From contig VYDH01000016.1 in the NCBI GenBank assembly GCA_009843525.1, positions 142,654-206,653 on the forward strand: 64,000 nucleotides of DNA, written 5' to 3'. Positions 1 to 7,906 of the stretch are shown piece by piece. The position numbers were made by a program, and so were the translations under genes. The notes under the pieces were generated by a model that saw only the letters and a list, made by a program, of their open reading frames with translations, was not told the DNA's origin and made no database searches. Source of the DNA: Acidimicrobiales bacterium (GTDB taxonomy: Bacteria; Actinomycetota; Acidimicrobiia; Acidimicrobiales; Poriferisodalaceae). Position 1 is the first letter of the stretch; each line of letters opens with the position of its first letter.

Positions 1-484
1 CAACGGCAAGACCGTGGAAGTGCTGAACACCGACGCCGAGGGGCGGCTCGTGCTCGCTGACGGTCTGTCGCTCTCGGTCGAAGAGGAGCCTGACCTGGTT
101 GTCGACCTCGCCACGCTGACGGGTGCCTGCATGGTGGCGCTCGGCGACAAGTACGGCGGGCTCATGGGCAACGACGCCGCAGCGATCGAGCGTGCCGAGG
201 CTGCGGCAAGCGCCGCTGGCGAGCTGCTCTGGCATCTGCCCCTGCCGCCGGAGTACCGCGAGCAGCTCGACTCGCCGATTGCCGACCTGCGCAACATCGG
301 CAAGAACCGTTACGGGGGCACGCTTCACGCCGGCCTGTTCCTGTCGGAGTTTGTGGGCGAGACGCCGTGGGTGCACTTCGACATCGCGGGGCCCGTGCGC
401 ACCGACGCCGATGCCGGCGAGTTGTCCAAGGGAGCGTCCGGCTTCGGTGTGCGCACGCTGGTGGAGCTGATCTGCGGTTGGTGA
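1..484 (+). CDS. pepA: Leucyl aminopeptidase (M17), C-terminal part
   Basis: The reading frame is open from base 2 and stops at 482-484, so the gene begins outside the window. The visible 160 residues hold the M17 signature NTDAEGRL near the start, which carries metal- and substrate-binding residues of this cytosolic di-zinc/manganese aminopeptidase. The conserved tail with HFDIAGP and GASGFGVRTL also matches the family. The enzyme removes N-terminal residues from peptides during protein turnover. It converges with the next gene, leaving only 7 bases between the stops. Identification is firm; the missing N-terminal domain cannot be assessed. Confidence 0.95.
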   Translation, partial: NGKTVEVLNTDAEGRLVLADGLSLSVEEEPDLVVDLATLTGACMVALGDKYGGLMGNDAAAIERAEAAASAAGELLWHLPLPPEYREQLDSPIADLRNIGKNRYGGTLHAGLFLSEFVGETPWVHFDIAGPVRTDADAGELSKGASGFGVRTLVELICGW

Positions 485-491
485 CCGGGGG

Positions 492-1220
492 TTAGCCGCC
501 GCGGTGTGTGCTGGGTCGGGTGCATCGCTGCGCCCAAGCCCATGCCGTTGCCTCGTTCGCGGCATTGGGCGCGAGCCCCAGCGTCACCAGGCGCTCGGCT
601 GATTCGTGCAGGCCGTGGCCGAGCATCAACATGCAAGAAGCCAGCAAGCGTGTCTCGCCGACCGAGAAATCCGCGCCCCCATCGGTGCGCGACCAGCGTC
701 CGACCTCGTTACGCAGTTCTTGGGGCATCCGGTCGTGCAGCCGACGTGGCACGGGCGGCAGCAGGCGGCGAACCATCAGCACGGCGTCATCGGCGAACTG
801 CGCTAGGTGGAACATGGCGCAGCGGTCGATAGTGCGCATGAAGCTGCTCGTGCGGCCGCCGCGGTGCTGGAGTCCGAGTCGCCGGGCGGTGGAGTCGAGA
901 TCCAGCCGCAGGTCTTCGCCTGGGGCCAGCTCGTCGAACTCCCGTGCGAGCAGGCGCAGAAACCAGACGGCGCTCGGGCCCAGGATGGCGACCCAGAAGC
1001 GCTCCACGTAGGCCGAGCGCGGGTCGTGGCCACGGCGCCGCAAGCTGGGGTCATCCCACGGCCGCGCCAAAAGGACACGCAGCGGCTGGCTTGTGGCCGC
1101 GGGGACCAGCGGCTCGCTCTGCACAGTCGCCGTGCCGCCGACGAGCTGCAGGTTGACCGCTGCAGCGTCGCTGCTGGCAGTCAGGGGCGGGGGAGTCGTC
1201 GGCAGGTGATCGGTTCGCAT
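492..1220 (-). CDS. Conserved hypothetical protein, divergent from sirtuin
   Basis: A soluble protein of 242 residues without signal peptide or membrane segment. The first ~50 residues are low-complexity and probably disordered. The remainder is Arg/Leu-rich and mostly helical, with a stretch DPRSAYVERFWVAILGPSA, an RTIDRCAMF segment and a basic Pro/Arg block. I do not recognise the family well enough to name a function. The ATG at 1220 is chosen because GGAG lies 6 bases upstream; an in-frame ATG at 1238 lacks such a site. It faces the sirtuin gene across an AT-rich region with a palindrome, so the two may share control. Confidence 0.7.
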   Translation of the reverse strand: MRTDHLPTTPPPLTASSDAAAVNLQLVGGTATVQSEPLVPAATSQPLRVLLARPWDDPSLRRRGHDPRSAYVERFWVAILGPSAVWFLRLLAREFDELAPGEDLRLDLDSTARRLGLQHRGGRTSSFMRTIDRCAMFHLAQFADDAVLMVRRLLPPVPRRLHDRMPQELRNEVGRWSRTDGGADFSVGETRLLASCMLMLGHGLHESAERLVTLGLAPNAANEATAWAWAQRCTRPSTHRGG

Positions 1221-1283
1221 CGAGGTCTCCTTCAGCATCCTGTGTCGCGTTCGGCGGCGATCGCCGTTTGTGCACAGCGAACG

Positions 1284-1313
1284 TGTTGTATATCAAAAAA
1301 TACTTATACAACA
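1284..1313. promoter_or_regulatory. AT-rich inverted repeat in divergent promoter region
   Basis: A perfect 9-base inverted repeat, TGTTGTATA (1284-1292) and TATACAACA (1305-1313), is separated by a 12-base A-rich spacer. It sits between the divergent hypothetical gene (start 1220) and sirtuin gene (start 1382), in the most AT-rich stretch of the neighbourhood (about 1280-1335). The form fits an operator for a dimeric regulator. A hairpin role in RNA is possible but there is no adjoining T-run in terminator geometry. The binding protein is unknown. Confidence 0.5.
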
Positions 1314-1381
1314 TGAAATATATTTTTAATCACACAAGACTCGTGAAACCCCGTACCCCGCGATCAGTCAGACTGAGAGGC

Positions 1382-2191
1382 ATGAGCCCAGCCGAGACGG
1401 ACACGGGGCCCGATTCGAGTTCTGACACTGATGACGATGTCCGGACGGTGGCGGGATGGATCGACGAGGCGAGCGCCATCACGGTGCTGACCGGCGCCGG
1501 GATCTCCACTGACTCGGGAATCCCGGACTTCCGCGGCCCCAATGGCGTATGGACCAAGAACCCCGCTGCCGAGAAGCAGGCGACGCTGCAGAACTACCTG
1601 GCCGATCCCGAGGTGCGCGTGCTGGCCTGGCGGGCGCGCATGGATCACCGTGCGTGGGGTGCCGAGCCCAACGACGGGCACCGAGCACTTGTGCAGCTCG
1701 AGCGCCGCCGCAAGCTGGTGTCGCTGCTGACGCAGAATGTGGACGGGCTGCACCACGACGCCGGCTCGGATCCCGACAAGATCGTGGAGGTGCACGGCAC
1801 CATCCGCGAGGTTGCGTGCCTGGAGTGCGACTACCGCGCTGACATGGGGGCGGTGCTCGACCGGGTGCGGCTCGGCGAGGACGACCCGCTGTGTCCGGTG
1901 TGCGGCGGGATTCTCAAGAGCGCCACGATCAGCTTCGGCCAGCAGCTCGTGGCGCGGGATCTGCTGCGTGCCCAGATTGCTGCTGAGAATTGCGACCTGA
2001 TGCTGGCGGTGGGCACGACGCTGGCCGTCTATCCGATCGCTGCGGTGGTGCCGGCGGCGAAATCGGCAGGCGCTCGTGTTGTGATCGTCAATGCGGAACC
2101 CACCGAGATGGACCACCTCGCCGACATGGTGCTCCGCCGATCCATCTCCGAGGTCCTCCCCCAGATCTGCGGCGATCGGCGGCGGCACTAA
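1382..2191 (+). CDS. NAD-dependent protein deacylase, sirtuin family
   Basis: A 269-residue SIR2 enzyme that removes acyl groups from lysines, consuming NAD and releasing O-acyl-ADP-ribose and nicotinamide. Visible motifs in order: GAGIS with DFRG (NAD site) near residues 35-50, TQNVDGLH with the catalytic histidine of VEVHG shortly after, two Cys pairs (CLEC and CPVC) for the structural zinc, and GTTLAVYP near the C-terminus. The first ~20 residues are acidic and variable. The ATG at 1382 follows GAGAGG by one base, a poor spacing, so the start is slightly uncertain. Upstream in-frame codons run into the AT-rich regulatory stretch and add no conserved sequence. Confidence 0.93.
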   Translation: MSPAETDTGPDSSSDTDDDVRTVAGWIDEASAITVLTGAGISTDSGIPDFRGPNGVWTKNPAAEKQATLQNYLADPEVRVLAWRARMDHRAWGAEPNDGHRALVQLERRRKLVSLLTQNVDGLHHDAGSDPDKIVEVHGTIREVACLECDYRADMGAVLDRVRLGEDDPLCPVCGGILKSATISFGQQLVARDLLRAQIAAENCDLMLAVGTTLAVYPIAAVVPAAKSAGARVVIVNAEPTEMDHLADMVLRRSISEVLPQICGDRRRH

Positions 2192-2285
2192 AACCCGACT
2201 GAATTAGTAGGATTTAGGGCCTGAGCCTGGTCACAGGACTGGGCCCTATCGAACGCGACACCAAGCGACGAACAGGGAGGCCCCG

Positions 2286-3449
2286 ATGCCCTCGTTCCGC
2301 GAACTGCTGACAGCGACCAAGCGCGAGATCACCGAGATCACGACGGCCACGGCTGCCGAATGGATCACCGACCGTTCGCCTGTGGTGCTTGATGTGCGCG
2401 AGCCCGACGAATACGAGCAGGGTGCGCTGGCCGACGCCATCCACATCCCACGCGGGCACCTGGAAGCGCAGATCGAGAACCGGCTGCCCGATCACGATGC
2501 CGAGATCATCATCTACTGCGCCGGCGGCGTGCGCTCGGCCTTCGCGGCCAAAACGCTCACTGAGCTGGGATATCCGAACGCGGTGTCCATGGACGGCGGC
2601 TTCGGCCAGTGGAAGGACGAAGGCCGGCCGTGGTCGACGCCGGCCTCGCTCGGCGCCGAGCAGCGCAACCGCTACCAGCGGCACCTGCTGCTCCCCGAGG
2701 TGGGCGAGGCCGGGCAGCTCAAGCTGCTTGACGCCAAGGTGCTCATGCTCGGCGCAGGCGGCCTCGGCTCGCCCGCGGCGCTCTACCTGGCCGCCGCCGG
2801 TGTCGGCACGCTCGGCATCATCGACATGGACGTGGTTGACGAGTCGAACTTGCAGCGCCAGATTCTCCACAATGTCGACCGGGTCGGCGACCGCAAGGTG
2901 GATTCGGCCAAGAAAACCCTGACTGCACTGAACCCCGACGTCAATGTGGTCACCTACGACACGCGGCTCGGCGCCGACAATGTGCTGGAGATCCTGTCGG
3001 GCTGGGACGTGATCGTGGACGGCGCCGACAACTTCCCGAGCCGGTACCTGCTCAACGATGCCTCGGTGAAGCTGGGCATACCCATAGTGCACGGCTCGAT
3101 CTTCCGCTTCGAGGGCCAGGTCACCGTATTCGACCCGCAGCATGGGCCGACCTATCGCGACTACCTGCCCGAGCCGCCGCCGGCGGAACTCGCCCCGTCG
3201 TGCGCGGAGGCCGGTGTGCTCGGCGTGCTGCCGGGAATCGTGGGCTCGATCCAGGCCCTCGAGACCATCAAGCTGATCCTCGGCGTCGGTGATTCGCTGT
3301 CGGGCCGCATCGTCGCCTTCGACTCGCTGGAGATGACCTTCCGCGAGTTCCGGCTGCGTCCGGACCCTGCCAATGAGGTCACCTACGCCAATCGCGAGCG
3401 CATCACCGTCAGCGAACTCGACGGCCTCTGCAGCCCCACACTGAGCTAA
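2286..3449 (+). CDS. Rhodanese-ThiF fusion, MoeB/MoeZ-like sulfur-carrier adenylyltransferase
   Basis: 387 residues. The N-terminal ~110 form a rhodanese domain with DVREPDEY and the active-site loop CAGGVRS, so the sulfurtransferase cysteine is present. Residues ~125-387 are a ThiF/MoeB adenylyltransferase with the nucleotide loop GAGGLGSP and DNFPSRYLLND. The family adenylates the C-terminal glycine of ubiquitin-like sulfur carriers (MoaD, ThiS, CysO) and the rhodanese hands over sulfur. Two oddities: rhodanese is N-terminal rather than C-terminal as in MoeZ, and the two zinc-binding CxxC pairs of MoeB are absent (TYRD replaces the first). AGGGAGG six bases before ATG supports the start. 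The specific carrier is unknown. Confidence 0.85.
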   Translation: MPSFRELLTATKREITEITTATAAEWITDRSPVVLDVREPDEYEQGALADAIHIPRGHLEAQIENRLPDHDAEIIIYCAGGVRSAFAAKTLTELGYPNAVSMDGGFGQWKDEGRPWSTPASLGAEQRNRYQRHLLLPEVGEAGQLKLLDAKVLMLGAGGLGSPAALYLAAAGVGTLGIIDMDVVDESNLQRQILHNVDRVGDRKVDSAKKTLTALNPDVNVVTYDTRLGADNVLEILSGWDVIVDGADNFPSRYLLNDASVKLGIPIVHGSIFRFEGQVTVFDPQHGPTYRDYLPEPPPAELAPSCAEAGVLGVLPGIVGSIQALETIKLILGVGDSLSGRIVAFDSLEMTFREFRLRPDPANEVTYANRERITVSELDGLCSPTLS

Positions 3450-3498
3450 TCCCCTCACAGATCGGGACTGCCGCGGCAGGCGGACTGGGGGGCACCGG

Positions 3499-3504
3499 TA
3501 CGCT
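3499..3504 (+). promoter_or_regulatory. -10-like TACGCT, 8 bases before ATG
   Basis: TACGCT fits the actinobacterial TANNNT -10 and ends 8 bases before the ATG at 3513, so transcription would start at or next to the start codon. No convincing -35 is seen. It supports the chosen start of the flavoprotein gene. Confidence 0.45.
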
Positions 3505-3512
3505 GCGGGACC

Positions 3513-4880
3513 ATGGCCCAGAAGCGGTTCGTCGTGATCGGCGGTGGCCCGGCGGGTCACTCGGCGGCTACCTATGCGGCGCGCTACGGCGCAGACGTGA
3601 CGCTGATCGAGCGCGACATCGTGGGCGGCTCCGCCCACCTGCGCGACTGCGTGCCGTCCAAGACCATGATCGCCACCGGCTCGGCGCTCAGCTTCGCCGG
3701 TCATCTCGACGAGCTGGGCCTCGCCAATGTGTCCACATCGGTGGATACCCCGCACCTCCGCCAGCGCATCGGCGACATCGAAGACCGCCTCGCTGAGGTT
3801 GCCCGGCAGATGCTGGTCAGCCAGGGTGTGCGGATCCTGTCGGGCTCGGGCCGCCTGCTCGGACCCAACGAAGTCTGCGCAGATACCGCCGACGGGGCGG
3901 TCGAGATGTCGGCCGATGTCGTCGTGCTGTCGACCGGCAGCCGGCCCCGCATCCCCGAGTGGGCGCCCATCGACGGCGAGCGGGTCTTGACCACCCGCGA
4001 CGCTTATCCGCCCGCAGAGCTGCCCGAGCACCTTGTGGTGGTGGGCTCGGGGGTGACGGGCGTCGAGTTCGTGCACATGTTCACCTCGCTGGGCTCCCAA
4101 GTCACGCTGATCGTGAGCCGGCAGCAAGTGCTGCCCCATAAAGACCCCGAAGCTGCCGCGGTGCTGGAGCAGACCTTCAGTGATCTCGGTGTCGCCATGC
4201 TCAAGGGCGCACGTGCGGTGGACATTGTGCGTGACGGCGATGCGGTCGCGGTCGTGTGCAGCGACGGTCGCACGGTACGGGCAACGCACGCCTTGCTCGC
4301 CATCGGCTCGATTCCCAACAGCGACGGCTTGGGGCTGGAGAACACCGAAGTGCGAGTCGACGGCGAGGGCTATGTGGATGTCGACCACAACCTGTGCTCG
4401 TCGGTGCCGAGCATCTATGCGGCGGGCGACCTGTCGGGCAAGCTGCCGCTCTCATCGGTGGCGGCAATGCAGGGACGCAAGATCGTCGAGCACGCCATGG
4501 GCCTGCACGAGACCCGCCCGCACCGCCATCTCGACTACGACAAGGCGGCATCGGCCATCTTCACTGAGCCCGAGATCGCCGATGTCGGACTGGCCGAGGC
4601 GGAAGCATTCGCTACCGGCCGCAAGATTCGCGTCACGAAGGTGCCGTTCGGCGCGAATGCCAAAGCACTCATCGAGGAGAACCCCCGCGGTTTCGTGAAG
4701 ATCGTCTCCGACCCGCTGACCGGCCAAGTGCTGGGCGGCTCCATCGTGGGCCGGCACGCGGCCGAGCTGATCTCTGTGGTGGCTCTTGCTGTCAGCGCGA
4801 ACCTGCGCGTCCAGGACATCGCCGAGAGCCTGTTCGTATACCCGTCCCTGAGCGAGGCCCTCTCCGAGGCAGCTGAGTGA
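3513..4880 (+). CDS. LpdA-like NAD(P)H-quinone/flavin oxidoreductase
   Basis: 455 residues with the two-dinucleotide fold of pyridine-nucleotide disulfide oxidoreductases: FAD motif GGGPAGHSAA at residue ~9, NAD motif GSGVTGVEF at ~180, FAD-binding AAGDLSG at ~305, and a dimerisation domain to the end. The usual redox pair GGTCxxxxC is replaced by GGSAHLRDCVPSKT, so the first cysteine is missing. Dihydrolipoamide dehydrogenase chemistry is therefore unlikely. Mycobacterial LpdA (Rv3303c), a quinone reductase, shows the same loss and is the closest analogue I know. The C-terminal HxxxE region is also degenerate. It overlaps the LCP gene by four bases (GTGA), so the two are probably co-transcribed. 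Confidence 0.85.
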   Translation: MAQKRFVVIGGGPAGHSAATYAARYGADVTLIERDIVGGSAHLRDCVPSKTMIATGSALSFAGHLDELGLANVSTSVDTPHLRQRIGDIEDRLAEVARQMLVSQGVRILSGSGRLLGPNEVCADTADGAVEMSADVVVLSTGSRPRIPEWAPIDGERVLTTRDAYPPAELPEHLVVVGSGVTGVEFVHMFTSLGSQVTLIVSRQQVLPHKDPEAAAVLEQTFSDLGVAMLKGARAVDIVRDGDAVAVVCSDGRTVRATHALLAIGSIPNSDGLGLENTEVRVDGEGYVDVDHNLCSSVPSIYAAGDLSGKLPLSSVAAMQGRKIVEHAMGLHETRPHRHLDYDKAASAIFTEPEIADVGLAEAEAFATGRKIRVTKVPFGANAKALIEENPRGFVKIVSDPLTGQVLGGSIVGRHAAELISVVALAVSANLRVQDIAESLFVYPSLSEALSEAAE

Positions 4881-6475
4881 ATCACCGCAGCTGGCGCACT
4901 CGCCTCATTCTGATCTCGCTGGCGGTGCTGACTCTTATCGGGGCGGTGGCGACTGGTGCGTCCGCATTCGTGCTGCTGCAGCTCGGAAGGATCGAACGAC
5001 ACGAGCTGGCGGACGTGCTGACATCCGCTCCCCAGCAGCCGGTGACCGCCGCCGACGTGCTCATCGACCAATCCCGCACGGCCGCGGCGAATCCCGATAG
5101 CGCGACCGCTGGGGACGGCGCGAGCATCGGCGACGATGCCAGCGGCGACGATGCCGTGCTCGGCGAGCAGGATGAGTTCTCGAGCTCGTCAAGCGCTGGG
5201 AACCTCACCGCAGGCGAGCCGGTGCTGCCGGGCGGTCCGGACGGGGAGAACTACCTGCTGGTCGGCACCGACAGCCCCTTGGGACTCGCTGCCGATGATC
5301 CGTTGCGCGCCGGCCACTCAGACCAGAACCGGCTAGCGGACGTCATGATGGTGATCCGACTGCGCGACGACGGCACCGCGGCCATGATGTCCATCCCGCG
5401 GGACTTGGCAGCGGAGATTGCCGGCACGAGCGACATCGCCGGCACCGGTGTCATTGCCAAGATCAACAGCGCCTACAACCGCGACCGCACCACGGCAGCG
5501 CGCGCAGCCCGCCTGATCGACACCGTCGAGGAGAACCTTGACATCACGCTGCAGCACTTCGTCGAGGCAGATTTCCAGGCGTTCTTGCGGCTGGTCGATG
5601 CTGTGGGCGGCGTCGAGATGACCTTCGACCGGCCGTTGCGTGACCAGCCGAAAGAGAACGCCACCGATCCGACGGAGAGCCGGAGCGGGTTCGTCACCGG
5701 GGCGGGCACCCATCTCCTCGACGGCAGGCAGGCGCTTGCGTACGTCCGCAGCCGCCACCTCGAGGAGCAGTTGCCTGACGGGACCTGGCGGCAGCATGGC
5801 GCCTGGAATGATCTCGCCCGTACCGACCGCCAGCGCGGATTTATGCGCACCGCAGCTGCGCAAGTGGCACCAGCGTTGCTTGCCAACCCGATCAACCTGC
5901 TCGCGGTGCTGGACATCGCGGCCGACCATCTGTCCACGTCCGACACGCTGAGCATCGTCAACGACGGCCGGAGACTCGCGGACAAGTTCGCCGGCCTCGA
6001 CGTCGATGTCGACGTCGAGGACTACGAGCTGCGAGTCGTTGACGTACACGACCCGGTGCGATGGTCGCTCGGGCTCGATCCGCTGCGCGCCGAGCACAAT
6101 CAACGGGTTCTGGACGTATTCCGGGGCATCGGCTGGGACGACATCGTCGAATCGCGCGTGCGGGTGCAGGTCACCGGGACGGCGCGGCACCAGGTGGCTG
6201 CACGGCTGAGCGAGCTCGGGTTCGACGCGCAGGCAGCGGGGCCGATGCCCGAGGGCATCTCGCACGCTCCGGAAGGCACCGTCGTCTATCTGGCCCCGCA
6301 GGGACGGCTCGCTGCCGGCCTGCTGGTCAGTCACCTGCTGCCTGTGCCAGACTTCGCCGGCCATGCCGAGCTTGACGCAACGACGGTGATCCTGCACATC
6401 GGCGACGAACCGCTTCGCATCGATCCCGGCTACCGGAGGGTCGACGTGCCTCCCGCCGACCAGCTGGCGCCATGA
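4877..6475 (+). CDS. LytR-CpsA-Psr (LCP) family glycopolymer ligase
   Basis: 532 residues. One N-terminal membrane anchor (about residues 8-32, LILISLAVLTLIG onwards) places the rest outside the cell. After a ~100-residue Ser/Asp/Ala linker comes the LCP domain, with SIPRDL (phosphate-binding Arg/Asp), INSAYN and LAYVRSRH motifs. A LytR_C domain follows near residues 400-480. LCP enzymes move polyprenyl-phosphate-linked glycopolymers onto peptidoglycan, in mycobacteria arabinogalactan. GTG start overlaps the preceding stop (GTGA), and its own stop overlaps ugd (ATGA), so it sits in a translationally coupled flavoprotein-LCP-ugd operon. The polymer substrate is unknown. Confidence 0.9.
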   Translation: MNHRSWRTRLILISLAVLTLIGAVATGASAFVLLQLGRIERHELADVLTSAPQQPVTAADVLIDQSRTAAANPDSATAGDGASIGDDASGDDAVLGEQDEFSSSSSAGNLTAGEPVLPGGPDGENYLLVGTDSPLGLAADDPLRAGHSDQNRLADVMMVIRLRDDGTAAMMSIPRDLAAEIAGTSDIAGTGVIAKINSAYNRDRTTAARAARLIDTVEENLDITLQHFVEADFQAFLRLVDAVGGVEMTFDRPLRDQPKENATDPTESRSGFVTGAGTHLLDGRQALAYVRSRHLEEQLPDGTWRQHGAWNDLARTDRQRGFMRTAAAQVAPALLANPINLLAVLDIAADHLSTSDTLSIVNDGRRLADKFAGLDVDVDVEDYELRVVDVHDPVRWSLGLDPLRAEHNQRVLDVFRGIGWDDIVESRVRVQVTGTARHQVAARLSELGFDAQAAGPMPEGISHAPEGTVVYLAPQGRLAAGLLVSHLLPVPDFAGHAELDATTVILHIGDEPLRIDPGYRRVDVPPADQLAP

Positions 6476-7845
6476 GCGGTACATCGCCCGAGCGCCGCAT
6501 CCTCGTCGTTGGCGCGGGCTACGTCGGACTCACGACAGCCGCGTGTTTCGCCCACCTCGGCCACGACGTCATCTGCGCGGACATCGACCGGGCCAAGGTG
6601 GCGTCCTTGTCGGCCGGTGTCGTGCCAATTCGCGAAGCCAATCTGGATCGGCTCGTCGCGGAGGGCATAGCCGAGCGTCGCCTCCGGTTTGTGATCTCGG
6701 CTGAAGCCGTCGCAGGCACGTGCGATTTTGTCTTCGTCTGCGTGCCGACGCCGCTGCGTGCCGACGGCGAGACCGAGCTCAGCTACTTGCTGGCGGCACT
6801 CGATTCGGTGGCGTCTCGCCTGCAGCCAGGCTCGGTCGTGGTGACGAAGTCGACTGTGCCGGTGGGAACCGCGCCCAAGATTGCCGCGGCGCTCGGGCGC
6901 ACCGATGTGGCGCTGGCGTCGAATCCCGAGTTCCTGCGAGAAGGCTCGGCGGTTGCCGATTTCCTGTCACCCGATCGGATCGTCATCGGGGCCGAAGATC
7001 CCTCAGTGGCACGCCGGGTTGCGGCGCTGTATGCGGGCGTCGAAGCGCCGGTGATCCTCAGCGATCCCACATCGGCCGAGACCGTCAAGTACGCGGCGAA
7101 CGCGTTTCTGGCCGCCAAGGTTTCGTTCGTGAATGCGCTCGCAGCCGTGTGCGAGGCAGTCGGCGCCGATGTCGACACAGTTCTTGCCGGGGTGGGTACC
7201 GATCACCGCATCGGCTCGGCCTATCTGCAGCCCGGTCCCGGCTGGGGCGGCTCTTGCCTGCCGAAGGACACCCGTGCGCTGGTGTCGGTCGCCAACGACG
7301 CCGGCTACGTCTTCGACCTGCTCGAAGGCGTCATTGCTGTCAACGAGCAGCAGCTCGACCGGGTGGTGGCGAAGGTTGCCCGGATGGTCGTGGGCGAGTC
7401 AGGCGACGTGACGGATCCGACTGCCGGTGACGGAGCCCCGGGATCTGCCGACCTTGACGGTGTCACAGTGGCCCTGCTGGGACTCACCTTCAAGGCTGGC
7501 ACTGATGACCTGCGCGGCTCCCCTGCGCTGCGGGTCGCCGAGCGGCTGAGCGCGACGGGCGCGCGCCTCGTGGCGTACGACCCGGCACTGGTCAAACTCG
7601 ACGACCGTCCCGACATCGCCTCGCAACTGCCAGCGACCCTGCACATCCGAGACTCGGCGCTCGAAGCCCTGCATGGTGCCGACGTAGCCGTCGTGCTGAC
7701 CGAGTGGCCTGAGTTCGCGGCGCTCGACTGGGATCGGGCCGCGTCGGAGATGGCCGCAGCCCGCGTCGTGGACGCACGCAACCTGCTCGACGCGGACCAG
7801 CTGCGCGCTGCAGGCTTCACCTACGAGGGCCTCGGCCGGCGCTGA
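6472..7845 (+). CDS. ugd: UDP-glucose 6-dehydrogenase
   Basis: 457 residues. Oxidises UDP-glucose to UDP-glucuronate with two NAD, feeding uronic-acid-containing envelope polysaccharides. The N-terminal Rossmann motif GAGYVGLTTA, the VPTPL turn, STVPVGT, NPEFLREGSA and the catalytic cysteine in GGSCLPKD (Cys262) are all intact. The C-terminal UDP-binding domain has GLTFKAGTDDLRGSP. An insert of ~25 acidic/Gly residues separates the helical linker from the C-terminal domain. A GDP-mannose dehydrogenase is the main alternative, since the family shares these motifs and GDP-mannose genes are nearby. The ATGA overlap with the LCP gene couples translation. Confidence 0.88.
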   Translation: MSGTSPERRILVVGAGYVGLTTAACFAHLGHDVICADIDRAKVASLSAGVVPIREANLDRLVAEGIAERRLRFVISAEAVAGTCDFVFVCVPTPLRADGETELSYLLAALDSVASRLQPGSVVVTKSTVPVGTAPKIAAALGRTDVALASNPEFLREGSAVADFLSPDRIVIGAEDPSVARRVAALYAGVEAPVILSDPTSAETVKYAANAFLAAKVSFVNALAAVCEAVGADVDTVLAGVGTDHRIGSAYLQPGPGWGGSCLPKDTRALVSVANDAGYVFDLLEGVIAVNEQQLDRVVAKVARMVVGESGDVTDPTAGDGAPGSADLDGVTVALLGLTFKAGTDDLRGSPALRVAERLSATGARLVAYDPALVKLDDRPDIASQLPATLHIRDSALEALHGADVAVVLTEWPEFAALDWDRAASEMAAARVVDARNLLDADQLRAAGFTYEGLGRR

Positions 7846-7890
7846 GCGCCGGCGCATCGGGCCCGGCGCAGATAGAGCCTCGAGCGCCGG

Positions 7891-7896
7891 TAGCTT
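7891..7896 (+). promoter_or_regulatory. -10-like TAGCTT before ATG 7907
   Basis: TAGCTT matches TANNNT and ends 10 bases before the ATG at 7907, implying a very short leader. It overlaps an in-frame TTG at 7895, which argues for the ATG as the true start. No clear -35. Confidence 0.4.
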
Positions 7897-7906
7897 GTCG
7901 CCCCGT

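Noticed and set aside
2214..4388. A 724-codon open frame on the minus strand
   Set aside because: It lies antisense to the rhodanese-ThiF and flavoprotein genes, both with clear motifs. Its translation is low-complexity and has no domain; long antisense frames are common in GC-rich DNA.
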